The notes under the pieces: model-generated
Database searches by the model: none
What the model was told of the DNA's origin: nothing
What the model saw: the letters and a program-made list of their open reading frames with translations, nothing else
Program-made: the position numbers and the translations under genes
NCBI RefSeq assembly: GCF_003086295.3
Contig: NC_092038.1
Coordinates: forward strand, 101,215,837 to 101,279,836
DNA length: 64,000 bases
Direction of reading: 5' to 3'
From: Arachis hypogaea
Lineage: Eukaryota > Streptophyta > Magnoliopsida > Fabales > Fabaceae
Shown: positions 12,248-23,324 of the stretch, piece by piece
Position numbering within the stretch: the first letter of the stretch is position 1
Layout: every line of letters starts with the position of its first letter

Positions 12248-13817
12248 TGGTGCACAATACTATGGTTCACACACATTCTTCACAACTTCGCACAACTAAC
12301 CAGCAAGTGCACTGGGTCTTCCAAGTAATAAACATTACGTGAGTAAGGGTCGATCCCACGGAGATTGTTGGTATGAAGAAAGATATGGTCATCTTGTAAA
12401 TCTCAGTCAGGCGGATTCTAATGGTTATAATAGTTTTCGAATGTAAAGATAAATAAAGCATAAAATAGAGATAGAGATACTTATGTAATTCATTGGTGAG
12501 AATTTTAGATAAGCGCATGAAGATACTGTGTTCCTTCTGAATCTCTGCTTTCCTATTGCTTTCATCCAATCATTCTTACTCCTTTCCATGGCAAGCTGTA
12601 TGTTGGGGGATCACCGTTGTCAATGGTTACCGTCCGTCCTCTCAGTGAAAATGGTCCAGGTGCGTTGTCACCGCACGGCTAATCATCTGTCGGTTCTCGA
12701 TCATGTAAGAATAGGATTTACTATCCTTTTGTGTTGTCACCACGCCTTAAATTTGAAGCTCGTCATAGTCATTCAATCCCTGAATCCTACTTGGAATACC
12801 ACAGACAAGGTTTAGACTTTTTGGATTCTCAAGAATGCTGCCAATGGATTCTAGCTTATACCACGAAGATTCTGATTAAGGAATCCAATAGATATTCATT
12901 CAAGCTTATTTGCATGTAGAACGAAAGTGGTTGTCAGGCACACGTTCATAAGTGAGAATGGTGATGAGCGTCACATAATCATCACATTCATCATGTTCTT
13001 GGGTGCGAATGGATATCTTAGAATAAGAATAAGTGTGAATTGAATAGAAAAACAATAGTACTTGCATTAATACTCGAGGAACAGCAGAGCTCCACACCCT
13101 TAATCTATGGTGTGTAGAAACTCCACCGTTGAAAATACATAAGTGATAATGGTCCAGGCATGGCCGTGAGGCCAGTCCCCAAAACATGATCAAAGGATCA
13201 AAAGATAATCCAAAGATATCAAAACACAATAGTAAAAAGTTCTATTTATACTAAACTAGTTACTAGGGTTTACAGAAATAAGTTTAAGTGCATAAATCCA
13301 CTTCTGGGGCCCAGTTTGGTGTGTGCTTGGGCTGAGCTTGATCTTTACACGTGCAGAGACTTCTCTTGGGGTTAAATGCCAAGTTGTAGCGTATTTTTGG
13401 CATTTTACTCTGGTTTGTGACGTGTTTCTGGCGTTTTACTCCAGAATGCAGCATGGAACTGACGTTGAACGCCAATTTGCGTCATCTAAACTCAAATAAA
13501 GTATGGAATATTATATATTTCTGAAAAGCCCTAGATGTCTACTTTCCAACGCAATTGAGAGTGCACCATTTGGAGTTCTGTAGCTCCAGAAAATCCATTT
13601 CGAGTGTACAAAGGTCAGAATCCAACAGCATATGTAGTCCTTTTTCAGCCTCCTATCAGATTTTTGCTCAGGTCTCTCAATTTCAGCCAGAAAATACCTG
13701 AAATCACAGAAAAATACACAAACTCATAGTAAAGTCCAGAAATGTGAATTTTGCATAAAAAATAATAAAAACTACCTAAAAACAATGCCAAAATACGTAT
13801 AAATTATCCGCTCATCA
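12248..13817 (-). repeat. LTR shared by E2 and E3 (1,570 bp)
   Basis: Plus-strand edges are TGGTGCACA at 12248 and CCGCTCATCA at 13817. On its left are a primer site, leader and gag, as for a 5' LTR. On its right is CAACACCAAACTTAAATTGTTG, the internal 3' end seen next to the 3' LTRs of E5 and E8, as for a 3' LTR. It therefore serves both roles. The internal GGCGTT-type words (about 13370-13475) are worn. Confidence 0.85.
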
Positions 13818-14003
13818 CAACACCAAACTTAAATTGTTGCTTGTCCCCAAGCAACTGAAAATCAAATAGGATAAAAAGAAGAGAATATACTATAAATCCC
13901 AAAATATCAATGAATATTAGTTCTAATTAGATGAGCGGGACTTGTAGCTTTTTACTTCTGAATAGTTTTGGCATCTCACTTAAAAGTTTAGAATGATTGG
14001 TAG
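13818..14003 (-). mobile_element. E3: 3' internal end of another element, truncated
   Basis: This matches the 3' UTR of E5 (22383 onward) base for base over long stretches, including the hairpin GTTGCTTG-TCCC-CAAGCAAC at 13836-13855 and the GATGAGCGGGACT...TTTTGGCATCTCACT segment. The match stops at about 14002 after GAATGATTGG, where unrelated sequence starts. Confidence 0.8.
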
Positions 14004-14270
14004 CTCACCCTGGCGTGTGGCATGCCAATGTCCTAACGTGTTTCACACCATGAAATTGTGCATTTTGGGGCGTCTAGAAAGTTGGCCCAATGTGCCACGC
14101 CCTTGGGCTGGTGTGTGGCATGCCAACTTCCCTTGTTTTGATCATATGGGCATGTGGCACGCCCTCTTGTTGGCGTGTTGCATGGCAACTTCTCTGCCTC
14201 CTAGAGGGTGGTTTCCTTCTTGGTTCTCTTTGTTCATGCTTTGCTTTCCTTTTGCTATCATTCACCTATA
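14004..14270. repeat. GGCGTGTGGCATGCC-type word array
   Basis: Four imperfect copies of a near-palindrome (GGCGTGTGGCATGCC, GGTGTGTGGCATGCC, GGCATGTGGCACGCC, GGCGTGTTGCATGGC) lie near 14012, 14108, 14148 and 14170, with CCAATGTCC or CCAACTTCC following. The style is like the GGCGTTNAACGCC arrays but the words differ. It probably belongs to another element's untranslated region; I could not identify that element. Confidence 0.6.
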
Positions 14271-14345
14271 ATTACCAAAAAATCAAAGCCTTCGAAGTAC
14301 AAATTGAATATTGTATAAAAGCACATGATTATCAAGTAAAAGTTA

Positions 14346-14702
14346 TCAATTTTCTCTAAGAAATACCAAAGAAAAGTACTTAAGATGCTCATGCATCACC
14401 TGCATTGCTGGTACTAATATCTCATGCAAAGGGTCTAGCTGGGCGTCCAAATCAGGTATCGCAACAGGCTCATGCTCAGACTCAAGCGTAACAATTGGCA
14501 GGGATGCTAGAGGAGTAGTAGGTAATGGTCCAGTATAAAACGTGCCAGGCATGGATGGGTCATTGAAGTACTGAGGCAGGAAAGAATTATAATCTCTTCG
14601 TGGATGAAACATCTCTGCTATTGGTCTATCAAAAAGATCGTCAGGGTCAAAATAAGTACTATATAATGGAAATTCGAACGATCTGCTATATTGTATATAC
14701 AT
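14346..14702 (-). CDS. Unrecognised ORF, 118 codons
   Basis: It opens MYIQYSRSFEF, has an acidic/aromatic middle (FDPDDLFDRPIAEMFHPRRD) and a Pro-rich segment, and ends near a Leu/His-rich tail. Composition is less biased than that of the surrounding spurious ORFs. I see no family motif, signal peptide or membrane segment. It may be a fragment of a retroelement ORF or a chance frame. Confidence 0.25.
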   Translation of the reverse strand: MYIQYSRSFEFPLYSTYFDPDDLFDRPIAEMFHPRRDYNSFLPQYFNDPSMPGTFYTGPLPTTPLASLPIVTLESEHEPVAIPDLDAQLDPLHEILVPAMQVMHEHLKYFSLVFLREN

Positions 14703-15197
14703 GCGTGTTTGCGGCTCTATCTAGATAATGGCTCGATCTTTGAGCGGGTCTCCGAATCCATGTTCTTTTGGTAGCTTAGCAAATAGTAAGGTGACATTGC
14801 AAAAATACATCTCTCTCGTGAAACTTAGAGTTCTGGCTCTCCCCTATTATTTATTTTCTGTTTACTTAGTCCTAGGTACTATATTAAATTTCTTCGCTCG
14901 TTTCCGTATATGCAGAATTTGACATAACTCTTTTGGCATCTTCCTTTGGGGTTCATGCCGTTTCAGTGTCATTATCTAAGTCTAATACTCATAGGTGTAC
15001 CTATCCTCTATGTAAAGTCATGCAGTTACATAAAACACAGACACAGTTAAGGTACAAGCAATATATAGGAAATAAATAGCACCAATAGGAAGAATAAGTA
15101 GTAAATAGTCACAATCAAATGCGCAAAAAATATGATGCATGCCTGTCTCTAGTGCAAGCCATGAGCTCATGTGTTGGTTGGTAGCCCACAGCCGATA

Positions 15198-15281
15198 ACA
15201 TTCCTGAAATAGGCGTTACGTATCGTCGTCCCTATCTCAGAAAACATTCCTTCCATAAGTGTTACGTATCGTCGTTCCTCA
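15198..15281 (+). repeat. Two-copy direct repeat, period 46 bp
   Basis: ACATTCCTGAAATAGGCGTT followed by ACGTATCGTCGTCC (from 15198) recurs from 15244 as ACATTCCTTCCATAAGTGTT followed by ACGTATCGTCGTTCC. The GTTACGTATCGTCGT core is identical. Its role is unknown. Confidence 0.75.
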
Positions 15282-16019
15282 CTGAGCACTTGATTAGTGA
15301 AATTGTCTGTCCACCGATGTTACCTTAGTAAGACTTACATAGCATCTTGGGACTTTTCTTTTATTTTCTTGGGAAACACTCGCTTCGTAGTTTTTAGAAT
15401 CTTATTGAGGATTGCTCTTCCGGAAGTCTTTAACAAACAAAACATTCTTCTTTCTAAGATTGTGGCTCTAACACATATAATCTACCGACCCTAATTTTAA
15501 TGTTTTCTTCGTCGTGTTCTCCTCTCACAATATAATGCATTCTCTCCCTTGAGAGAATTTATCTTTGTTTTTTCTCATGTATATTTTAATTAATATTTTT
15601 ATTTAACTATTATTAACTACTCCTTATTTCCCTAATTATTAGCTTTTTGTAACTTACTAGCTTTAATTCTTGTTCTTCTTGTCTTTAGGTTAACGCCTCC
15701 TTGACGACTATTTGTCTATTTATTAATATAGCAAATGAACTCAAAATTGCGCAAATTTTATATTCCTGTGTTCGTGATAAATTCAAGATTCTCACTATAT
15801 AAATATTATAATTTTCTGGAGTCGGAAACTATCGGTATGCCACGATAACTGTGACTGTTTTTTCTGGTTTTTCGGGTTAACGTATTTCTTCTGGAGTGAA
15901 TATACGTGACTAAGAGTTTACACACGAAACATCCTTTTCAATAAGGCTAATCTAAATACCCTAAGCTTTTAATTGAACTAAATCTCATAGCATTTGAGTT
16001 AAAGATGAATTTTATACAA

Positions 16020-17050
16020 ATTTTTGAAATTCAGCCCCTGCCCTTTAAAGTTACAGAAAAACAGCAGGTAGCATAGTTTTTGTAAAAATTACTAAAACTT
16101 CAATTTTAACTAAGTGCTTCTGAGTTTTGGTGGAAATATACTAGACTTATCTAGGTTTAATTCAAAATAAGCTCCAGTTCCATATCACTTCATATGAATA
16201 AATTATGTAACTTTGAAAATGGTTATGTTTTGATTGATTATTCAAAAACTTCAGTGAACAAGTCACCTCCCGAGTTACACAATTAATTCTCTAGGTTAGA
16301 TATGGTTCTGAAAATTGGACCAAGTATTGTAGACATCTCAATATTTATTTTACCACATGTTTCAAGTTCAAAAACATTCAGAATTAAAATATATGTGACT
16401 TGGAAGTTGTTGGTTCAAAATCTGCCAAAAACAGTTTTATGCAGAAAACATTCAATCTTTCAAAAATCACAACTCTCAAGTCACAACTCCAATAATTCTG
16501 AAATTTTCAGAAAAGCAAGTTAACATGTCAAAGTTGTATACAAAATTAGTTTCACTTAAATTGGATGTATAGAATAGAAGAAAGGGGTCGGGAAAGCTCA
16601 CTGAAGTTCTATAAGGTTCTGTTCTGACCCTAACAGTGGCAACACAACTTCCTAATCACATAAATTTACTTTGTAGAGATTGGATTGACCTGAATTTTGG
16701 ACATGATATACTAGACATACAGGCTTCAACATCTTTTTGGTTTCAACTCAAAATATTATATAGATCAAAAGATAAGTGGATTGGAAGATGCTGCCCTGTC
16801 AACACGAGTTTGACAACTGCAGAAAACACTTTTCTTGAAAAAATCATATCTTCCAATCTACTTGGTGAAAAATTCTGAAATTTTTATGGAATAATCTTGA
16901 TTTCTTGAAGTTTATTAAAAAAATCATTTTGCTCATAAAACTGGTCAGATTGCTCCCAAAATTCATTTTAAGTTGTTGTCCAAAATTCTGCAGAATTTCT
17001 GCAGCATAGGTACTTAAAGTTTTCAAACTCTAAACTTGTTCTCAACAATA
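16020..17050. repeat. Degenerate repeat field
   Basis: Loosely related phrases recur: GTGGAAATATACTAGACTTA near 16133, GGACCAAGTATTGTAGACAT near 16318 and GGACATGATATACTAGACAT near 16698. Each comes after a CTGA..TTTTGG-like run. AAACAG/GCAG-rich phrases appear between them (near 16060, 16430, 16820, 16990). Spacing is irregular, so it is at best an old tandem array. Confidence 0.35.
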
Positions 17051-17979
17051 ATATACTAAAAATTTGTTCTAAAATCCTAACCATTATACATCATTGATCC
17101 TAATTCATTTAGGTCATCTCTTCTTGTTTCATATATATTATAGCCCCAAGAGCCTCAATTCCGTATATACTAAAAATTTACACCATGGGTACCATATCAT
17201 CACACTTTCACAATATCAAATTCTGCACTATATTCAGCAACAATTACTCAACAAATTCATGATATACTAGCAGAATTTTAGCAAGCTATTACAAAATAAA
17301 ATTCATGATTCCTCTACAAAATTCTAGTAGCAATTACAACACAATCATACAAAAATATCATCAACAACAAAATCACAATTAACAGCTACACATATATCTA
17401 ATCTAATCACCTAATCCCTTTATCTCTTGATTGTCTTAGAATATCAAAATTCAGTTTCTGAATTTTTCTAATAGCAAGAGATCCTATCATCACCACGACT
17501 CAGATTTTGTCACCAAGCATTGCCACTTGTACGAATGATGATTATAGTCCCAAAAGAAGGATGTTCTTCCTTTCAAGCCTAAATACACGGTTGTTCCTTG
17601 AAGGAATCTTAAGCTAGCAGAATTTGAACAGAGTGAGGTTTGGGATGTCAAATTAGAAGGAGAAGGAAAGGAAAGTGAAGACGTTGCTGGTTCTTACCAG
17701 ACAAGGAAATTTGAAGAACAGGTTGATGAAGATGGTGGAGCTCCCTCCTAGCTTTGGTCAACACCTTCCTTGGTTCTCTGGGGCACTCCCTCTCTCGTTC
17801 TTTCCTTCTATTTTTGCGTGTCTCTGATGACCCAGATGAATCAAGCGTTCATAGAAGAAGAAGAAGTGGAGAAGCTCGTTCTTGCTCTCCTTCTCTCAGT
17901 CTCGGTTTCGCTATTTCTCTTTTTCCTGCTTTCTATTTTCTTTTCTTTGTGAAGTGAAGAGGGTGAGAAGAAGCACTAA

Positions 17980-18688
17980 AACGCTGAGGTTGATCTCGGG
18001 CGAGACCTTCCGGTTTGGTTGAGTCTGTCGTGTCTGACTTGTTGGAGCTTGAGGTGCTGTTGGTCTTCGATCACCGGAGGTGATGATGGTTCCTATAAGA
18101 GACTCCGATACTTAAGTCAGTACGGATTTTAGGTAAGTTTTTAGTATAATTGGAATATATCTTATACCTGATCCAATGTATTTATAGTAGTGCTTAACGA
18201 CCTTCTTTCAGATAGGATCATTATTTTATCTTATCTTTTATGGGTGAGACCATATCTTTTGCCAGCCACTTCCTAGTAGGCGGTAGTTCTTCGTTTTGGG
18301 CCTCTTTAGAAATCTTCCGAGCTCTTTATAAGGAGGTTGGTAGTGGCCAACTCTTTGTGAGGTCGGTTCTTTTGTCTTCGGCCCATCCGACCCAGTAGCT
18401 CGGAGTAGGATATGAACAGTGCCCCTACTTGAGCTTCGTCCTCTTCACGGGATCGTGCTCGTTCTGAGCTTTGATCTCTTTTATGAGGTCATGCTCAAGT
18501 ATCTTCCTAATGGTATCGCGCCCGAGGTGCTTTTATTCTTCCCGGGCAGACTATGCGCTTTTTAATGCTTTCGAAATGCGAAGCGTTTTTGTTTTAAATG
18601 TTGCGCCATTCTCGAGTGCGTCAGTTTCTTGGGTTCATGTGAGTTCTTTAAAAGCCTATTAATTGGGCTTTTATTCCTTGCCGTTTCA
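17980..18688 (-). repeat. E4 3' LTR (left edge approximate)
   Basis: The right edge is well placed: in sense, AAAAAGAGGGAAAG is followed by TGAAACGGCAAGG at 18688, a polypurine tract against a TG end. A sense-strand TATAAATA lies at 18179-18186, which would put the transcript start near 18150 and leave R-U5 to the left. I cannot fix the left CA end among several candidates between 17950 and 18020. Confidence 0.5.
18179..18186 (-). promoter_or_regulatory. Candidate TATA box in the E4 LTR
   Basis: TATAAATA on the minus strand, in the U3 position of the LTR, upstream of the expected R region. It is supported by position and sequence only. Confidence 0.4.
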
Positions 18689-18706
18689 CTTTCCCTCTTT
18701 TTATTT
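18689..18706 (-). other. E4 polypurine tract
   Basis: In sense the stretch reads AAAATAAAAAGAGGGAAAG and is directly followed by TG of the LTR. This is the usual site of plus-strand DNA priming. Confidence 0.6.
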
Positions 18707-19277
18707 TGTTCAAAATCAGAGGGGCCTTAGCTTTCTTTCCTTTCTGCTTCGTTTTGTTTTCTGGAGAAAGTTTCTTTCTTTCATTTTTGTTTCTTTGGTT
18801 TGCCCCAAGTTTTTCTCCTCTTCGTAATTTTGAGTCGCTTGTTTGGTGTGGATCGTTTGTGGATTTGCCGCTCGTTCACCGTTGCTTCTGCTTCTTGTTT
18901 TTTTAGGTTGGTACTTGCTTTACGTATTTCGCATTTTTCATGTTTGATGGCAGTTGCGATCTTTCTTTGTGCTTTTGTGTTTGCTTCTGGTGATGCTGCA
19001 TGCTTTTGTTTCCTTTAAACTTTTGAACTTTCTTTCTTACTGCCGCTGAAAAGCTAGGGCTTGGGGTTTTTGATCTTCTTTGATCCTTTGCATTTTTCTT
19101 CCTGTGCTTGCATTGCCTCCAAAGGGTGTCTCTAGGTTGCGATGGTTTGTTTTCGTGAGCCTTGGAGCGCCCTTTGCTGTCATGTTCTTGTTTGCTGGTT
19201 ATCTCTTTGTTTTTGTATTTTATCCGAGTTTTTTGGTAGTGACGCCTCTTCATTTTCTTGCTGTAGGTGTAGTTTTT

Positions 19278-20849
19278 ATGTCTCGTAGGAATATTGTTGA
19301 AATGCCCACAAAGGTTCCTCCTGGTATGGCTGACTGGTTAGATTCTGTAGTATTAGGATGTGTTACTGTAGCAGATCGGGAGTACTATAAAAAGTTTAGG
19401 AGATATCATAGGATTTGTGAGAACATGGAGGATGAGAAAGACTATGAGTTGGTGTCCCGACCTCGAGGAGAGGGTCAGTTTTCCTCCTTTAAGTAGGGTA
19501 GAGCGTCCGTTCTTTTATGCATACGATTTCTTTTTTACCAAGTTAGGCATTTCCCTTCCTTTTATTGAGTTTGAGACCGACATCTTATGGAACTATAATC
19601 TTGCCCCCTACTCAGCTTCATCCCAACTCCTGGACTTTCATGAAAATTTTTCAGTTGCTGTGTCAGGAGTTAGGTATCTGACCTTCCCTCTGTCTTTTTC
19701 TTTACTTGTTTATGCTGACTAAGCCGGGGACGGCCAAGAAGAAGGATTCTTGGATATCCTTTCGGGCTACCCAGGGTAAGAAGGTGTTCTCTATTTTTGA
19801 TGACTCTTTCCACGATTTTAAAAATTTCTACTTTAAGGTTCGGGCTGTGGATGATGTTCTCCCCTTTTTTTCTGGATGAGAATAAGGAACCTATTTTTCT
19901 CCTTTGGTGGCAAGAGAACCCTGTAGTTCTTAAGTATTTTTTAGAGAGTCTTGATGAGGTAGAGAGGGCCTTTGTGGGTGTTTTGGAGGAGCATTGGGGG
20001 GAGCCTCCTCATTTGGATACGAAGAAGTTTTTAGGGGATCCTACTCTTCTCCGTTCCGAACTAGGTAGTGCCCGACTTCCTAAATTTTTACTGTCTTTGT
20101 TTGTCATCATCCACTATGTAACTGTTTTTGTGATATTCTTTTTCAGAGATGGCTTCAGGCTCTAATTCGATGAAGGTCCTTCCCAAGACCAAGAAGATGG
20201 TGGCTGCTTAGAACCTGTAAAGAAAGATATCGTGGGAGGGTTCTTCCTAGGTCCCGCCGAAGAAGCCAGACTCGGGTCCTCAAGGTTCGAGTAAGATTAT
20301 CCCAACTCTGCAAGTTCGTGTGACCTCTACTGATTCACCTCTTGTGACCTCTGGTGCTGTTTCCTCCCCTTCTTCATCTGGGTCCTCTCTTAAGGGGCAA
20401 AAAACTATTGGTGCTTATGACCTTAACGATAAGGATTTTGATGGCGTGGCCTTTGCTGTGGAGCATATCGCTCCGTATGGTTTTGTTCCAACCGACGATG
20501 TGTCCATCCTCAAGCACCTTGATTTTATATCCAGCAACATTGTCCGGATAGCCAACCTTAGTGCCGCGTCTTTTAGGGAGTTCAAGAAATCCCCTATCAA
20601 TGCTACCAGCGCCTTCCTAGGGAGTGCTAAAGCTGACTATGAGAGGGTAGAGAGACTGAGGCTTGAGCTGAATGAAAAAAATGTTGGGCTGGAGCTTTCT
20701 TTGGAGAAGGAGAGGGCCCGGGCGGCTGCTAACTTGGCGGAGGAGATGGCAAAGAAAGCCAAGGAGAGTTACACCCGAACATATGGTGAGCTTCTTGAGG
20801 TTAAAGAGAAACTCCAATCCTCCTATGATCATTACATCGAGTTGTAGGG
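19278..20849 (+). pseudogene. E4 antisense extra ORF, first part (cut by E5)
   Basis: The ATG at 19278 opens MSRRNIVEMPTKVPPGMADW and continues REYYKKFRRYHRIC. The frame then shifts near 19470 and again near 19600. Similarity to a continuous protein resumes (FFLDENKEPIFLLWWQENP, near 19860-19920) and ends in a likely intron with a pyrimidine-rich acceptor TTTTTCAG at about 20143. After stops near 20209 and 20218 a clean frame (20320-20847) has a Ser-rich start and a long coiled coil (RLELNEKNVGLELSLEKERA). It stops in TAG, part of the TAGGG target duplication of E5. I recognise it as the type of extra ORF in Tat-lineage elements; its function is unknown. Confidence 0.7.
20845..20849. repeat. 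Target site duplication of E5 (left copy)
   Basis: TAGGG at 20845-20849 matches TAGGG at 32437-32441, directly outside both LTRs of E5. A perfect 5-bp repeat is the expected footprint of Ty3/gypsy integrase. Confidence 0.95.
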
Positions 20850-22382
20850 TGGTGCACGAAATTGCAATCACACTTTTGCAATCCCGCACAACTAACCAGC
20901 AAGTGTACTGGGTCGTCCAAGTAATACCTTGCGTGAGCAAGGGTCGATCCCACAGAGATTGTCGGCTTGAAGCAAGCTATGGTTATCTTGTAAATCTTAG
21001 TCAGGATATCAGAAATTATCAGGATTGATTGTGAAAAGCAAAAGAACATGAAATGATTACTTGTTTTGCAGTAATGGAGAATAGGTTGAGGTTTGGAGAT
21101 GCTCCATCTTCTGAATCGCTGCTTTCCTACTGTCTTCTTCTTCAAACACGCAAGTCTCCTTCCATGGCAAGCTGTATGTAGGGTTTCACCGTTGTCAATG
21201 ACTACCTCCCATCCTCTCATTGGAACGATTCCTAATGCCCTGTCACGGCACGGCATTCCATCTGTCGGTTCTCAATCAGGCCGGAATAGAATCCAGTGAT
21301 TCTTTTGCGTCTGTCACTAACGCCCCACCTTCAGGAGATTGAAGCACGTCACAGTCATTCAGTCATTGAATCCTACTCAGAATACCACAGACAAGGTTTA
21401 GACCTTCCGGATTCTCTTGAATGCCGCCATCAATTCTAGCTTATACCACGAAGATTCCGGTTAAAGAATCCAAGAGATAACTACTTAATCTAAGGTAGAA
21501 CGGAGGTGGTTGTCAAGCACACGTTCATAGTTGAGAATGATGATGATTGTCACGGATCATCACATTCATCCGGATTAAGAACAAGTATTATCTTAGAATG
21601 GAAGCAAGCATGATTGAATGAGAAACAGTAGTAATTGCATTAATCCATCAAGACACAGCAGAGCTCCTCACCCCCAACCATGGGGTTTAGAGACTCATGC
21701 TGTGGAAGAAAACATGTAAAAATATCATAAGGTCATCAAAAAGTTGCATAGGGTACTGATACAATGTCAAAAGATCCTATAAATAGTAAACTAGTGTCCT
21801 AAGGTTTACAGAAATGAGTAAATGACAGAAAAATCCACTTCCGGGCCCACTTGGTGTGTGCTTGGGCTGAGCAATGAAGGAATTTCGTGTAGAGACCTTT
21901 TCTGGAGTTAAACGCCAGTTCTCATGCCAGTTTGGGCGTTTAACTCCAAATTTTATGCCAGTTCCGGCGTTTAACGCTGGAATTTCTGTAGGTGACTTTG
22001 AGCGCCGGTTTGGGCCATCAAATCTTGGGAAAAGTATGGACTATTATATATTGCTGGAAAGCCCAGGATGTCTACTTTCCAACGCCGTTGAGAGCGCGCC
22101 AATTGGTCTTTTGTAGCTCCAGAAAATCCGCTTTGAATGCAGGGAGGTCAGAATCCAACAGCATCTGCAGTCCTTTTTGGTCTCGGAATCAGATTTTTGC
22201 TCAGGACCCTCAATTTCAGCCAGAAAATACCTGAAATCACAGAAAAACACACAAACTCATAGTAAAGTCCAGAAAAGTGAATTTTAGCTAAAAACTAATA
22301 AAAATATACTAAAATCTAACTAGATTATACTAAAAACATACTAAAAACAATGCCAAAAAGCATACAAATTATCCGCTCATCA
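20850..22382 (-). repeat. E5 3' LTR (1,533 bp)
   Basis: Plus-strand edges are TGGTGCACGAAATTG and CCGCTCATCA. It differs from the 5' LTR (30904-32436) near 21200, 21220, 21328, 22029, 22107-22112, 22130, 22236 and 22313. GGCGTT-type palindromes lie at about 21900-22015. Confidence 0.95.
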
Positions 22383-23324
22383 CAACACCAAACTTAAATT
22401 GTTGCTTGTCCCCAAGCAACTGAAAATCAAAATAGGATAAAAAGAAGAGAATATACTATAGACTCCAAAATATCAAAGAAACATAGCTCCAATTAGATGA
22501 GCGGGACTAGTAGCTTTTTGCCTCCGAACAGTTTTGGCATCTCACTCTATCCCTTGAGGTTCAGAATGATTGGCATCTATAAGAACTCAGGACTCAGATA
22601 GTGTTATTGATTCTCCTAGTTAAGCATAATGATTCTTGAACATAGCCAGTGTATGAGTCTTGGCTGTGGCCCAAAGCACTCTGTCTTCCAGTATTACCAC
22701 CGGATACATACATGCCACAGACACATAATTGGGTGAACCTTTTCAGATTGTGACTTAGCTTTGCTAAAGTCCCCAATTAGAGGTGTCCAGGGTTCTTAAG
22801 CACACTCTTGTTGCCTTGGATCACAACTTTATTTCTTTCTTCTTCTTTTTTTTTCGAATATTTTTTTTATATCCACTGCTTTTTCTTGCTTCAAGAATCA
22901 ATCTAATTATTTTTAGATCCTCAATAACAGTTCTCTTTTTTTCTCATTCTTTCAAGAGCCAACACTTTTTAACATTCTCAAAACAACAATTTCAAGAGAC
23001 ATATGCACTGTTCAAGCATTCATTCAGAAAGCAAAAAGTATTGTCACCACATCAAACTAATTCAACTAGTTTCAGTGATAAATTTTGAAATCCTGTACTT
23101 CTTGTTCTTTTGTGATTAAAGCATTTTTCATTTAAGAGAGGTGATGGATTCATAGGACATTCATATCTTTAAGGCATAAAATTTATATTTTATTAATTAT
23201 GAATTAAAACAAGACTCAAAAATAGATATAGAATAAGACAAAAAAAACGAAAAATAGAAACAAAACTCAATAAGAAACGAAAAATAGAGGCTCCTAATGA
23301 TAGAGGTTTTCACAGAGTTAGGAC
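22383..23324 (-). other. E5 3' UTR with LTR-side stem-loop
   Basis: Directly against the LTR is CAACACCAAACTTAAATT, then the hairpin GTTGCTTG-TCCC-CAAGCAAC at 22401-22420. The remainder matches the corresponding regions of E8 and E9 (the GATGAGCGGGACTAGTAGC segment, the TTTTGGCATCTCACT segment and CATGCCACAGACACATAATTGG). No ORF is supportable. Confidence 0.75.

Larger units (their letters stand above)
8745..13817 (-). mobile_element. E2: decayed Athila-related element, cut by E1
   Basis: It retains the start of the protease region, a broken gag, a long A/T-rich leader, a degenerate duplicated primer site and the LTR at 12248-13817. Everything after the protease Cys-Asp-Leu was displaced to the left of E1 and is out of view. 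Its gag differs clearly from that of E1, E5, E8 and E9, so it is a separate subfamily, although its LTR is recognisably related. Confidence 0.85.
14703..17980. other. AT-rich region without recognisable genes
   Basis: Both strands show only short frames. Visible structure is a two-copy 46-bp repeat near 15198-15281, a degenerate repeat field at about 16020-17050, and an A/C-rich stretch (17200-17400). It may be old intergenic DNA or decayed elements, and is the only part outside clearly typed retrotransposons. Confidence 0.5.

Noticed and set aside
17754..17957. Short ORFs with a signal-peptide-like hydrophobic end (two overlapping frames)
   Set aside because: Two frames overlap in a T/C-rich run and neither has a homologue I recognise.
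18706..19253. Hydrophobic plus-strand ORFs and a Lys-rich minus ORF before the E4 antisense ORF
   Set aside because: They sit in a T-rich untranslated or intronic stretch; overlapping frames on both strands with low-complexity composition are not credible genes.
20320..20847. A clean 175-codon plus-strand ORF as a host gene
   Set aside because: It is in phase with 32449-32820 across the E5 insertion and lies between pol and the LTR of E4, so it belongs to that element's antisense ORF.
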